Shown: one piece after another, positions 17,627-26,577 of the stretch
How positions within the stretch are numbered: position 1 is the first letter of the stretch
How the letters are laid out: every line of letters starts with the position of its first letter
Assembly: GCA_003963115.1 (NCBI GenBank)
Contig: RXJQ01000025.1
Span: 62,001 to 126,000 of the forward strand
Reading direction: 5' to 3'
Source of the DNA: Burkholderiales bacterium
GTDB lineage: Bacteria > Pseudomonadota > Gammaproteobacteria > Burkholderiales > Burkholderiaceae_C
DNA length: 64,000 nt
Made by a program: the position numbers and the translations under genes
Notes under the pieces: model-generated
Told to the model about the DNA's origin: nothing
Databases searched by the model: none
What the model saw: only the letters and a program-made list of their open reading frames with translations

Positions 17627-20212
17627 ATGACAAGGTCTTCAAGTCTGCCCATGTGGCGAGCCTGGTTGATGCGGGTGTGGTGGGGGTACGTGGCCGTGGT
17701 CTTGATGGCTGGGGCGGGTGGTGTGCATGCAGACACCTTGGCGATACCAGCGGCTTACTCAAGCAATTGCGCGAGCTGTCACAGCCCGAAGCAGACAGAG
17801 CCGCCTATGCTCCCCAGCGACAGTTCTCGCTACGGCAAGATTCTGAGTACGGCGGACTACTTGGCCAGCGAGAGCAACCTTCGCGATGCCGTTTTGAACA
17901 ACGCCAACATGACCTTCCGGGATGCTCATGGGGCCGTCACCTTCAGCCCGGTCAAGGACATGTCGGTTACGGATCTGGAGTCGATCAGGCAATACCTGAT
18001 CAGCTACAGAGACGGCAGCGTCACGGCCAGCGTCACCGCGTTTCCGCCCACGGGGGTGGGCGCCCAAAGTAGCGAAACGCGCGCGGTGACCTTGTCCAAT
18101 TTCCGCACCAAGGCGGTTCCCTACGCCTTCGCTCTTCAAGGAGACAACCCGGGGGACTTCAGCGCCACCGCCGATGCGTCGTCGAGCCCATGTGCAGGGC
18201 AATCGGTTCCGGCTTTCGGCAGTTGCACGGTCACCTTGTCGTTCAAGCCAACGGCCAAGGACACCCGCAAGGCAACGCTGCATGTGAGCTTTCCGGTGGC
18301 ATCGCCGGACCCCTCGCCCATCTCTCGCGACATCGACCTTAGCGGATCAGGGCAAGTGCTCGCGCCCGTGGTGAGCTTCCCGGCCAGCCTGCCTTTTTCA
18401 GCCGTGGTTGGCAGTACGTCCGACGCTGGTACGTTCCGCCTGACCAACAATGGCAATGCACCTTTCAAGCTTACCCAACTCAGCTTCACGGGTCCGCAGG
18501 CTTCCGAATTCAGCCTTGATGGCAGCAGCACCTGCATGTTGGATACATCAGCTGCGCCCAAAAGCTATGGCAGTGGCGAATATTGCGACCTGACGCTCCG
18601 CTACACGCCTGCGGCCAAGGGAGCAAGCCTGGCTTACCTGGTGGTGACCCACAATGCGTCAGGCAGCCCCACCAGCATTGCATTGAATGGTACGGCGACC
18701 GAACCACTCAAGCCCGCTCTCAGCCTGAGTGTGTCGGCGATGAGCTTTGCCGACCAGGTTGTGCTGACCAACAGTCCCTCGCAGACTCTGACCATCACCA
18801 ACAAGAATGGTCAGGCGCCGCTGATCTTGAGCAATTACGCGATGTCAGGTGATGGCAGCTTGGACTACAGCTTGTCCACATCAAGCTGCTATGTCGGGAC
18901 ACCGATTGCAATAGATGGCTTCTGCACGATCTCGGTGACGTTCTCACCCCGGTCGATAGGGCTGAGCAAGGCCACCATCACCATCACCTCGAATGCACCG
19001 ACGGCCAGCGTGTCGCTCCAAGGATCAGGCAAACCCAAGCCAGCCCCTGTGGCGACCTGGTCGAGCCTCACGCTGCCATTCGGCGCCCAGACGGTGGGTG
19101 GCATCTACCCCACGCGCAAGCTGACCTTGACCAATACGGGCACCGCCGACTTGTTGATCTCCTCGGTGAGCGTCAGCGGTGCCGGGTTCAGCTTGGACAG
19201 CCAGAACTGCCCGGCCACCTTGACGCAGACCGCATCGTGCACGGCTTCCGTGCGATTCGATCCAACAACCGCGGGCGCCAGCTATAGCGGCAACCTGACT
19301 GTCAGCAGCACGGCTGCGGGCATCAGTCAAAGTGCGGCGCTCACCGGGCAAGGCGTGGCCTATACGGTGCCGGTGCTGAGCTGGAACAGCGATGCCCCGA
19401 TCATCTTCATGGGCATCCCGGTGGGCACCGTGTCGCTGGAGACGAAATCGTTGACCTTGACGAATCATGGCCCCGGTGGCGCCAAGCTGACCTTGCTCAA
19501 TGTCATCGGCCCGAACGGTGCCGACTTCTCTGCGGCAGGCGCATGCGTGGCTGATCTGCAGATGCTTGAGGGCGATACCTGCCAGGTGACCTTGACCTTC
19601 GTGCCCTCTGGTGCAGGTATTCGCCAGGGCTCGCTGCAGTTGGTCGCTGCAGGCTCTACGCCTTCGCTGCTGTCCATCAGCGGTGTGGGTGTGGGTAGCG
19701 CCGGCTCGGGGGGCTCTGGTGCGGGCTCGTCCTCCAGCACGCCAGGCCTGACCTTGTCTGCCAGCGCCCTGACCTTCGGTGGGACCCAGAACGGGAGCCC
19801 ATCCTCGCCTCAGCAACTGACCTTGAGCAACACGGGTGCCGTGGTGATGCAAATTACCTCGGTGACATCCGACACCGGCGCGTTCCGGGTTGGCCAGGGC
19901 ACCTGTCCGAGCACACCCTTCAGCCTGTCGCCGGGTGGCGCATGTCAGGTGAACGTGGTCTTTGCGCCCGCCAGCGCGGGCACCAGCGCAGGCACCTTGT
20001 CGATTGCCACCGATCAGGCTGCGCAACCCAGCACGGTGCCTTTGAGTGGCACGGGCACGGATGCGCCCAAGAGTTCGGGCGGCGGGTGCACGATGACAAC
20101 GGGTCGCGCTGACTGGGATCCCACCCTGTGGCTCCTTGCTGCGGGGGCGGCCTTGCTGCTGGGGCGCAGGGCCTTGCGATGCCAAGCCGATCGCGCCGAG
20201 GATTCATTGTGA
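17627..20212 (+). CDS. ASH-repeat (choice-of-anchor D) protein with CXXCH motif and C-terminal sorting tail
   Basis: 861 residues from the ATG at 17627, which has GGGAG upstream; a GTG 14 codons earlier lacks one. After a signal peptide ending HADTLA there is one haem motif, CASCH at 48-52, in a small cytochrome-c-like segment. About six beta-sandwich repeats of roughly 100 residues follow, each with an LTLTNTG-type strand, typical of ASH/choice-of-anchor D domains. The end reads GGGC, then DPTLW, a hydrophobic helix and LGRRALR, a sorting tail resembling the JDVT-CTERM class. The next gene is a CPBP protease sharing a TGATG with this stop, the expected processing enzyme. It should be displayed at the cell surface. 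Confidence 0.85.
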   Translation: MTRSSSLPMWRAWLMRVWWGYVAVVLMAGAGGVHADTLAIPAAYSSNCASCHSPKQTEPPMLPSDSSRYGKILSTADYLASESNLRDAVLNNANMTFRDAHGAVTFSPVKDMSVTDLESIRQYLISYRDGSVTASVTAFPPTGVGAQSSETRAVTLSNFRTKAVPYAFALQGDNPGDFSATADASSSPCAGQSVPAFGSCTVTLSFKPTAKDTRKATLHVSFPVASPDPSPISRDIDLSGSGQVLAPVVSFPASLPFSAVVGSTSDAGTFRLTNNGNAPFKLTQLSFTGPQASEFSLDGSSTCMLDTSAAPKSYGSGEYCDLTLRYTPAAKGASLAYLVVTHNASGSPTSIALNGTATEPLKPALSLSVSAMSFADQVVLTNSPSQTLTITNKNGQAPLILSNYAMSGDGSLDYSLSTSSCYVGTPIAIDGFCTISVTFSPRSIGLSKATITITSNAPTASVSLQGSGKPKPAPVATWSSLTLPFGAQTVGGIYPTRKLTLTNTGTADLLISSVSVSGAGFSLDSQNCPATLTQTASCTASVRFDPTTAGASYSGNLTVSSTAAGISQSAALTGQGVAYTVPVLSWNSDAPIIFMGIPVGTVSLETKSLTLTNHGPGGAKLTLLNVIGPNGADFSAAGACVADLQMLEGDTCQVTLTFVPSGAGIRQGSLQLVAAGSTPSLLSISGVGVGSAGSGGSGAGSSSSTPGLTLSASALTFGGTQNGSPSSPQQLTLSNTGAVVMQITSVTSDTGAFRVGQGTCPSTPFSLSPGGACQVNVVFAPASAGTSAGTLSIATDQAAQPSTVPLSGTGTDAPKSSGGGCTMTTGRADWDPTLWLLAAGAALLLGRRALRCQADRAEDSL

Positions 20213-20610
20213 TGTGCAGGCTGATCGAGGCCGGTCAGCGCCGCATGTGGCTGTTCAGTCTGGCTCCGCTGATGCTGGCCGTGGTGATCGGCCTGGCGCC
20301 AACGGCCATGAAGCGGGTCCTGCTCCTGCTGGTCTTTGCCCCCATCGCAGAAGAAATCGTGTTTCGGGAAGGCATGCAGCAATGGCTTTGGCGGCGCGGT
20401 TGGTCGGCGCGGGCCGCCATGCTGGCCGTAACCCTGGCCTTTGGCCTGGCGCATGCGTGGACGCGATCCCCTTTGCTGGGGCTGGCGGTGTTGCTGCCTG
20501 CGCAGGCGCTGGGATGGCTCTACACGCGAACGGCCAGCTTGTGGTTCTGTGTGCTGGCGCATGCCGCCATGAACGCTGTCTGGCTGATGTGGTGTGGCGT
20601 CGAGGCTTGA
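20212..20610 (+). CDS. CPBP-family intramembrane glutamic protease (candidate MrtJ-type sorting protease)
   Basis: 132-residue multi-pass membrane protein. The catalytic motif EEIVFREG (EExxxR), the second motif FGLAHAW and the third HAAMNAVW are those of CPBP/Rce1-type glutamic proteases. It is much shorter than many family members and has about four membrane segments. The start ATG overlaps the preceding TGA as TGATG, with GAGG eight to twelve bases before, so it is translationally coupled to the ASH-repeat gene. From this pairing I infer that it cuts the sorting tail of that protein after the GGGC motif. A frame open upstream inside the neighbour is not used. Confidence 0.85.
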   Translation: MCRLIEAGQRRMWLFSLAPLMLAVVIGLAPTAMKRVLLLLVFAPIAEEIVFREGMQQWLWRRGWSARAAMLAVTLAFGLAHAWTRSPLLGLAVLLPAQALGWLYTRTASLWFCVLAHAAMNAVWLMWCGVEA

Positions 20611-20638
20611 CGCGTATTTTCTGAATGGGGTTTCACTC

Positions 20639-21673
20639 ATGACACGCACGGTTCGAACCGCCACATGGCGTGGTGTGCAGGGTCTTCTGGGGCTGATGGG
20701 CATGACCTTGAGTTGGCATGCCCAGGCACAGCAGCAAGCGCCCACGGTGATTTACGGCATCCTGGATATCGGGTTTGGCCGCTACCAGGCCAGCGGCCTG
20801 ACTCGGACGACCGAGGTGCGCAGTGGCCAGATGGCGGCCAGCCGGATCGGCTTCACGCAAAAGGAAGATCTGGGTGATGGCGTCTTCGCAGGCTACACGC
20901 TGGAGTCCTTCCTGAGGCTGGACACGGGGGCCTCGGGACGCAACGACACCGACCCGTTCTGGTCCCGAGAGGCTTTTGTTCAACTGGGCTCCAGCAAGCT
21001 GGGGTCGGTGCGCATGGGCCGCATGTCGACTCCGCTGTTTGATGCCACGGCACGGTTCAACGCCTTCGGTGCGTCGCCAGGGTTTTCGCCAGCGCTGCGT
21101 CACACCTTCGCCAGTGGCGTGCTGGAAAGCGTCCAGGGGGACCAGTACTGGAATTCGTCGATTGCCTACGTCTCACCAAACGTCGAGGGCTTCAGCCTCA
21201 AGGCCATGCACGCCTATGAGCCGAATGGCGCCAACCGAGGCAATTCCTCTGTCGGTTTGACATATTCGCGGGGCTTGGTGGCGCTGGCCGTGACAGCGCA
21301 AACCGTGCGCATCGATTCACGCCAGCCAGACGGCAGCAGCGAGGGGGCGTGGCAGATCGCGGGTTCCTACAACGCCGGCTTTGGCCGTGTGTTTGCCTTG
21401 TATGGCCAGAATCAAGATTCAGGCTTCGATGTGGCGAGCAAAGTGATGAGCGTCGGCTGCACGATCAGACTATGGGAGGGTAATGTGCTGGCTCAGTTCG
21501 CGCAAACCAATGCGCAGGGCGACGCCATCGACCGCCAGCACCAGACCATGAGCCTGGGTTACGACTACGAGCTTTCCAAAAGGCAGGATGTCTACCTGGT
21601 CATGATGAGGGACCAGATCCGGCTGCAGCCAAATGGCCTGACGCTGGCAACCGGGATCCGTTATCTGTTCTGA
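20639..21673 (+). CDS. Gram-negative porin
   Basis: Outer-membrane porin of 344 residues. The ATG at 20639 begins a signal peptide ending AQAQ, and the mature chain starts with VIYGILDIGFGRYQ, a standard Burkholderiales porin strand. Alternating beta strands fill the chain, SREAFVQLGSSKLGSVRMGRMSTPLFD is the conserved third-strand region, and the C-terminal residue is Phe (GIRYLF) as the BAM machinery requires. It follows the sorting protease by 28 bases, so it may be co-transcribed with that block. Confidence 0.92.
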   Translation: MTRTVRTATWRGVQGLLGLMGMTLSWHAQAQQQAPTVIYGILDIGFGRYQASGLTRTTEVRSGQMAASRIGFTQKEDLGDGVFAGYTLESFLRLDTGASGRNDTDPFWSREAFVQLGSSKLGSVRMGRMSTPLFDATARFNAFGASPGFSPALRHTFASGVLESVQGDQYWNSSIAYVSPNVEGFSLKAMHAYEPNGANRGNSSVGLTYSRGLVALAVTAQTVRIDSRQPDGSSEGAWQIAGSYNAGFGRVFALYGQNQDSGFDVASKVMSVGCTIRLWEGNVLAQFAQTNAQGDAIDRQHQTMSLGYDYELSKRQDVYLVMMRDQIRLQPNGLTLATGIRYLF

Positions 21674-21773
21674 ATCGGTCAGATTTGGTTGCATTTGGTG
21701 ACATGTGCGCCGAGTTTTTTGATGAGTTAGGGATTGGCTTGCGCATGGCATTCCCCAACACTCACGGATTGGC

Positions 21774-22469
21774 ATGTCAAATCGCAACAACGACCTTCGT
21801 ATCATGGGAACCGTAGAGCCCCCTCCCCTGGGTACCTTCAAAATCCTGCTTGTGGACGACCACGACCTCGTCCGCGTGGGGTTGCGCACTGTCCTCAACG
21901 AGGTCGAGGACATGAAGATCCAGTGGCTGGAGGCCGACAACCTGCATGACGCCATGCGCATGTACGGGGCCGAACCCGACATTGCCCTGGTCCTGCTGGA
22001 CCTCAATATGGCCGACTGCAAGGGCTTGCAGGGCCTTCGCCAGTTCATCGAGGCCTACCCGCAGGCGCGCGTGGCCGTCATGAGCGGCACGCAAGACGAA
22101 TTCGTGATCGGGCAGGCCAAGGGCCTGGGCGCGGTGGGCTATCTGCCCAAGGCCTATTCGCCTTCGCTGACGCGCTCCAGCATCGTCGGCATGCTGACCG
22201 AGTATTCCTATGCGGCGGCCGTGGCCGCGCCGACGGGTGCCACGGCGACGCGTTTCCCGAGAGCGCCTTCGGCCTCCAGCTATGACCGCGTGGCCGAGCT
22301 GGGCCCGCGCCACCTCGAAATCCTGGAGCTGGTGCTTTCCGGCTGTTCCAACCAGGAGATCAGCAACTCCACCAAGCTGTCGCTGGGCACGGTCAAGAAC
22401 TATGTCTCGACCATCCTGCTGGCTCTGGACGTCAAGTCGCGCTCGCACCTGATCAGCCTGTTCCGCTGA
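21774..22469 (+). CDS. LuxR-family DNA-binding response regulator
   Basis: 231 residues: a receiver domain (about 22-140) with the acidic pair D28-D29, phospho-acceptor D76 (LLDLNM), S104 and K126, then a LuxR-type helix-turn-helix (about 173-228, with GCSNQEISNSTKLSLGTVKNYVS). ATG at 21804 (MGTVEPPP) is an alternative start ten codons in. The histidine kinase begins 15 bases after the stop, so they form a two-component pair. The regulated genes are not shown; the CHAT-TPS genes downstream are the nearest candidates. Confidence 0.92.
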   Translation: MSNRNNDLRIMGTVEPPPLGTFKILLVDDHDLVRVGLRTVLNEVEDMKIQWLEADNLHDAMRMYGAEPDIALVLLDLNMADCKGLQGLRQFIEAYPQARVAVMSGTQDEFVIGQAKGLGAVGYLPKAYSPSLTRSSIVGMLTEYSYAAAVAAPTGATATRFPRAPSASSYDRVAELGPRHLEILELVLSGCSNQEISNSTKLSLGTVKNYVSTILLALDVKSRSHLISLFR

Positions 22470-22484
22470 GCCGGCTGACTTCGC

Positions 22485-24269
22485 GTGAGCTACCGCATTG
22501 CCCAGGACTCGGGGCTGGACGAGTTTGACCGTCTGGCCGAATCCAGCCAGCAACGCAACGACCTGCTGCTGGCGCAGGTGCACGCGCTCTACACGACGAG
22601 TTGGTTCACCTCGGTGGGTGCCATCGTCACGGCCGTGACCTTCTGGGTGGCCTATCTGTACTACACCGGCAACCAGCGCGTGCTGATCTGGGCGGCGCTG
22701 GTGCACGTGGCCCAGGTCTCGCGCCTGCTCAATGCCTGGTCTTATCACCGGGACGAGCGCGCCTGGCAGCGCATGAACGTCTGGCGTCTGCGTTTCATGG
22801 TTGGCCTGCTGGCCTCGGCCCTGGCCTGGGGTTCGGCGCCGCTTTTCGTGCTGCCCACGCAGGACCTGGCCGCCGTCTGCCTGATGATGCTCGTGATGCT
22901 GGGCATGGGCTCGGCGGCCATCGGGGCGGTGGTGGCCTACCGGCCGGCGATCTGGATGTGGCTGGTCCCGCTGCTGCTGCCGCTGCCCGGGCTGCTGCTG
23001 TGGTTCGAAGGGCCGCTGCACAACGCCCTGGCCATCTTTGTTCTGGCCTATCTGGGCGTGAACCTGGTGTTCGCGTTCGGCCAGAACGAGTTGCTGCTCA
23101 AGGCCCTGCGTGCGCAGTTCGACAACGCCGAGCTGGTTACCCAGTTGCGCCACCAGATGACACTGGCTGCGGAGGCCGACAAGGAAAAGAGTCGCTTCGT
23201 GGCTTCGGCTAGCCATGACCTGCGCCAGCCCATGCACGCGCTGGGCCTGTTCGCCAGTGCGCTGGAAAAGCGCCTGGCCGGTACCTCCGAGGCGCCGCTG
23301 GTGAGCAACCTCAACCGCTGCATCGAGTCGCTGGACCGCTCCTTCAACGCCATGCTGGACATCTCCAAGCTCGATGCCGGCGTGGTGGAGCCGCAGCTGC
23401 AGTCCTTCCCTATCCGCGACGTGTTCCGTCGCCTGCATATGCACTTCGCGGGGCAGGCCGAAGGGGCCGGGTTGCACCTGCGCTTCAAGCCGGGCGGCAA
23501 GCTCGTCACCAGTGACCCGCAGCTGCTGGAGCGCATCCTCAGCAACCTGATCCAGAACGCCATCAAGTACACCCGCGATGGCGGCATCGTGGTGGTGGCA
23601 CGCACCAGCGGCAGCAGCGTCAACATCGAGGTGTGGGACACCGGCATCGGCATCCCCGAGGCCGAGCTGCCCCGCGTGTTCGACGAGTTCTACCAGCTGC
23701 ACAACCCCGAGCGCGATCGCAACCGGGGCCTGGGCATGGGCCTGGCCATCGTCAAGCGCCTGGCCTTGCTGCTCGATCACCCGCTGACGGTGTACTCGAC
23801 CGTGGGCAAAGGCACGATGGTGCGCCTGAGCGTGCCGCAGACCGATCTGGACGCCCTGCACGGCATGAACCTCGAAGCCGAGACCGTGCCCTCGCCGATC
23901 GGCAATGCCCGCACCCTGCTGTTCATCGACGACGAGGAAAACATCCGCGACTCGATGGCCCTGCTGCTGCGCGAATGGGACTACGAGGTGCTGGTGGCCA
24001 GCAACATCAACGAGGCCTGCATGCTGGCGGCCAACCACCCCGAGCCGATCCACGCGGTGCTGTCGGACCTGCGCTTGCGCAATGGCGAGGATGGTCTGCA
24101 GGCCATCAATGCGATCCGCCACGTGCTGGGCTATCAGATCCCGGCCGTGTTGGTTACTGGCGACACATCGCCCGAGCTGGTCAAGCGGGTGCACGACAGC
24201 GGCCACCGGGTGCTGTTCAAGCCGGTGCTGCCCAAGGAGCTGTTTTCCATGTTGCGGCAACTGTCGTGA
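22485..24269 (+). CDS. Hybrid histidine kinase with C-terminal receiver domain
   Basis: 594-residue sensor starting at a GTG. Five to six hydrophobic segments between about 40 and 198 form the membrane sensor. The phospho-acceptor is H244 in SHDLRQPMHALGLF. N358 marks the N box, DTGIGI at 385-390 and GLGMGL the ATP site. A receiver domain at about 475-592 carries D482-D483, phospho-acceptor D528, T558 and K579. The whole ATP site and receiver look functional, allowing an internal phosphorelay before the LuxR partner. The stimulus is unknown. The 165 bases that follow have a small AGCCC/GGGCT stem without a T tract. Confidence 0.93.
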   Translation: MSYRIAQDSGLDEFDRLAESSQQRNDLLLAQVHALYTTSWFTSVGAIVTAVTFWVAYLYYTGNQRVLIWAALVHVAQVSRLLNAWSYHRDERAWQRMNVWRLRFMVGLLASALAWGSAPLFVLPTQDLAAVCLMMLVMLGMGSAAIGAVVAYRPAIWMWLVPLLLPLPGLLLWFEGPLHNALAIFVLAYLGVNLVFAFGQNELLLKALRAQFDNAELVTQLRHQMTLAAEADKEKSRFVASASHDLRQPMHALGLFASALEKRLAGTSEAPLVSNLNRCIESLDRSFNAMLDISKLDAGVVEPQLQSFPIRDVFRRLHMHFAGQAEGAGLHLRFKPGGKLVTSDPQLLERILSNLIQNAIKYTRDGGIVVVARTSGSSVNIEVWDTGIGIPEAELPRVFDEFYQLHNPERDRNRGLGMGLAIVKRLALLLDHPLTVYSTVGKGTMVRLSVPQTDLDALHGMNLEAETVPSPIGNARTLLFIDDEENIRDSMALLLREWDYEVLVASNINEACMLAANHPEPIHAVLSDLRLRNGEDGLQAINAIRHVLGYQIPAVLVTGDTSPELVKRVHDSGHRVLFKPVLPKELFSMLRQLS

Positions 24270-24434
24270 GGCAGCGCCCCTGAGCCGGGGGATCCGCACC
24301 CCTAGCCCTTGGGGGCTGGTCACCTAGGTCACTTGCCCAAATGTGAACTATTTCATAGTCTGCGCTGTTGGGCCGCGCTGCCCTCAGTTTGCATTTTGAC
24401 TGCACCTTATTCGCGTTTTTGAGGGGGAGCCCGG

Positions 24435-26576
24435 ATGCCGCGGCCAATATTGTTCGATCCCGCCAGACGACCCGTGCGACCCGTGGGTCTGCTGTCCACC
24501 CTGGCGCTGGCGGTGCTGATGTCCACCTGCGGGAGCGCTTTCGCTCAAGCGGACAACCCGGAAGGTGCCGCCGCTGCCCTGGCGCTGGCCCGCATGCGTG
24601 CCGCGACCCAGCCGAGTACCCTGGTCCAGGAGGGCCAGGCCTTGCTGGACCGCGATGTCATCAAGCTGGATGGTTACGCCTACTGCGGTCAGGCCACCAG
24701 CCTGGCCGAGCAGGGCGATTTCCGCCAGAGCATCCGCGCCGCCAGCAAGGCGCTCTACCTGGGCGAGCGCGACAAGAAGCCCGACTTGCAGGCCCTGGCC
24801 CACCGTGATCTGGCTCTGGCCTATCTGTATGCCGGCAAGCTCGACGAGGCCGAGCGCTATGCCAAGAGCGCGTCGCTGTTCCCGGGTGCGAGCCCGGAGC
24901 AGGTGCTGGCGCCCGCACACAAGGTGCTGGGCGACGTGGCCGCCCGCCGTGGCGACCAGGCTGCGGCCATCGCCGAATACAACGAAAGCCTGAAGACGGC
25001 CAGCGAGCGCTTTCGCCCGCAGGTGCTGCTCTCGCTGGCCAATGCGCTGAACGCGTCCGGCCAGCCCAAGCAGGCCTTGCAGCAGCTCGACGCCATCGGC
25101 CCCGATGCCCGCGCCACGCTGGGCAGCTTCTACCTGCGCAGCCGCGCCGCCGTCCTGCTGGCCAACGACCAGCCCGAGGCCGCCCTGGCGCTGTACGACC
25201 AGATCGCCAACAGCGACCGCACGCCAGACTCCGAATACCAGCGCCTGTGGGCCCTGGTGGGCGTGGGCAAGGTGCACCTCCAGCGCGGCGACAAGCCCCA
25301 GGCCCTGGCCGCCTTCCTCAAAGCCACCACCCTGGCCAATGGTCTGCGCGCCAAGTTCCACAGTGAAGAGTTCCGCACGGGCCTGTTTGGCGACCTGCAA
25401 GCGGTGTTCGACCAGGCCCTGGCCCTTGCCGTCGAGCAGCAGGACTACACCACGGCCTGGAATCTGTCGGAAGACTCGCGCTCGCGCCAGTTGCTGGACT
25501 CGGTGCGTGGCCGTGCCGACGACTCCCTGGGCGGTCGCTTGTCGTTGGCGCAATTGCAAGGCCTGCTGCGCCCCGATGAAGGCGTGGTTGAGTACCACGC
25601 CGTGGGCGACAAGCTCGTGGTCTGGGTGATCCGCAAGGACAGCTTTGAAGGCCAGGCCCTGCCGCTGCCGCAAGCCACGCTGGCCAAGGAGGTTGACGAC
25701 TTCCGCCGCAGCATCATCGAGCGCCGCCGCGACGTCGATACGCTCGGCCAGGCGCTTTACGCCAAGCTGATCGCACCGCTGAAGCTGGGCAGTGGCAACA
25801 AGCAGGCCAAGCGCCTGTTCATCGTCCCGCACGGCCCGCTGCACTACCTGCCTTTCCAGGCCCTGCACGATGGCCAGGGCTACCTGATCGCCCGTGAGGC
25901 CATCAGCATCTGGCCTTCGGCCTCGGTGGGTGGCCAGCTGTGGTCGCGTCCCAACCGGGCGGTCAGCGCCCTGCTGGCCTTCGGCAACCCGGCCACGCAG
26001 GAGAACGTGCCGCTGCCTGGTGCTGAGCGCGAGGTCAAGGAGGTGTCCGAGCTGTTCAAGCAAAAGCAGATCTTCGTGCAGCAAGACGCCACGAAGATGA
26101 CCTTCAAGCTGCACGCCAACCAGTCGGCCGTGCTGCACGTGGCGGCGCATGCTGAAGTCGACGACGTGGACCCGCTGTTCTCCAAGATCCTGCTGGCCAA
26201 TGACGGCCAGGACCGCGGCCTGCTCGAAGCCCGCGAGGTTTATGGCCTGGACATGCACAGCGTGAGCCTGGTGACCTTGTCGGCCTGCGAAAGCGGCCTG
26301 GGCAAGGTCCTCAAGGGCGACGAGATCGTGGGTTTCACGCGCTCCTTCCTGTCGGCAGGGGCCAGCAGCATGGTGGCTTCGCTGTGGCCGGTGGCCGACA
26401 ACTCCACCGAAGCGCTGATGACGCGCCTGTACCAGTCGATGGGCGAAGGTGCCGACCTGATGGATGCGATGCGCACGGCGCAGCTCGATGTACAGAAGCA
26501 GCGCCGCTTTGCCCACCCCTTCTTCTGGGCCCCCTTCAATGTCATCGGCAATGGCCGCATGCAACTAGGAAGCTGA
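24435..26576 (+). CDS. TPR and CHAT-domain caspase-like protein
   Basis: 713 residues with a signal-like segment (about 17-38, ending AFAQ), tetratricopeptide helices from about 45 to 340, and a C-terminal CHAT domain. The catalytic dyad of the caspase-like fold is visible: H572 in LHVAAHAE and C618 in TLSACESG, followed by VASLWPVAD. The export signal puts this protease in the periplasm, which is unusual for a caspase relative. The TpsB gene begins one base after its stop, so it belongs to the two-partner secretion operon and may process or help the TpsA protein. That role is inference. Confidence 0.88.
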   Translation: MPRPILFDPARRPVRPVGLLSTLALAVLMSTCGSAFAQADNPEGAAAALALARMRAATQPSTLVQEGQALLDRDVIKLDGYAYCGQATSLAEQGDFRQSIRAASKALYLGERDKKPDLQALAHRDLALAYLYAGKLDEAERYAKSASLFPGASPEQVLAPAHKVLGDVAARRGDQAAAIAEYNESLKTASERFRPQVLLSLANALNASGQPKQALQQLDAIGPDARATLGSFYLRSRAAVLLANDQPEAALALYDQIANSDRTPDSEYQRLWALVGVGKVHLQRGDKPQALAAFLKATTLANGLRAKFHSEEFRTGLFGDLQAVFDQALALAVEQQDYTTAWNLSEDSRSRQLLDSVRGRADDSLGGRLSLAQLQGLLRPDEGVVEYHAVGDKLVVWVIRKDSFEGQALPLPQATLAKEVDDFRRSIIERRRDVDTLGQALYAKLIAPLKLGSGNKQAKRLFIVPHGPLHYLPFQALHDGQGYLIAREAISIWPSASVGGQLWSRPNRAVSALLAFGNPATQENVPLPGAEREVKEVSELFKQKQIFVQQDATKMTFKLHANQSAVLHVAAHAEVDDVDPLFSKILLANDGQDRGLLEAREVYGLDMHSVSLVTLSACESGLGKVLKGDEIVGFTRSFLSAGASSMVASLWPVADNSTEALMTRLYQSMGEGADLMDAMRTAQLDVQKQRRFAHPFFWAPFNVIGNGRMQLGS

Positions 26577-26577
26577 G

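Noticed and set aside
21777-24323. 848-codon minus-strand open frame opposite the response regulator and histidine kinase
   Set aside because: Gln/His/Arg-rich sequence with no domain; both genes on the plus strand are complete and motif-supported.
24326-24350. Terminator after the hybrid kinase (AGCCC/GGGCT stem)
   Set aside because: Five-pair stem only and no T run.
24384-26564. 726-codon minus-strand open frame opposite the CHAT gene
   Set aside because: Low-complexity composition and no recognisable domain; shadow of the plus-strand gene.
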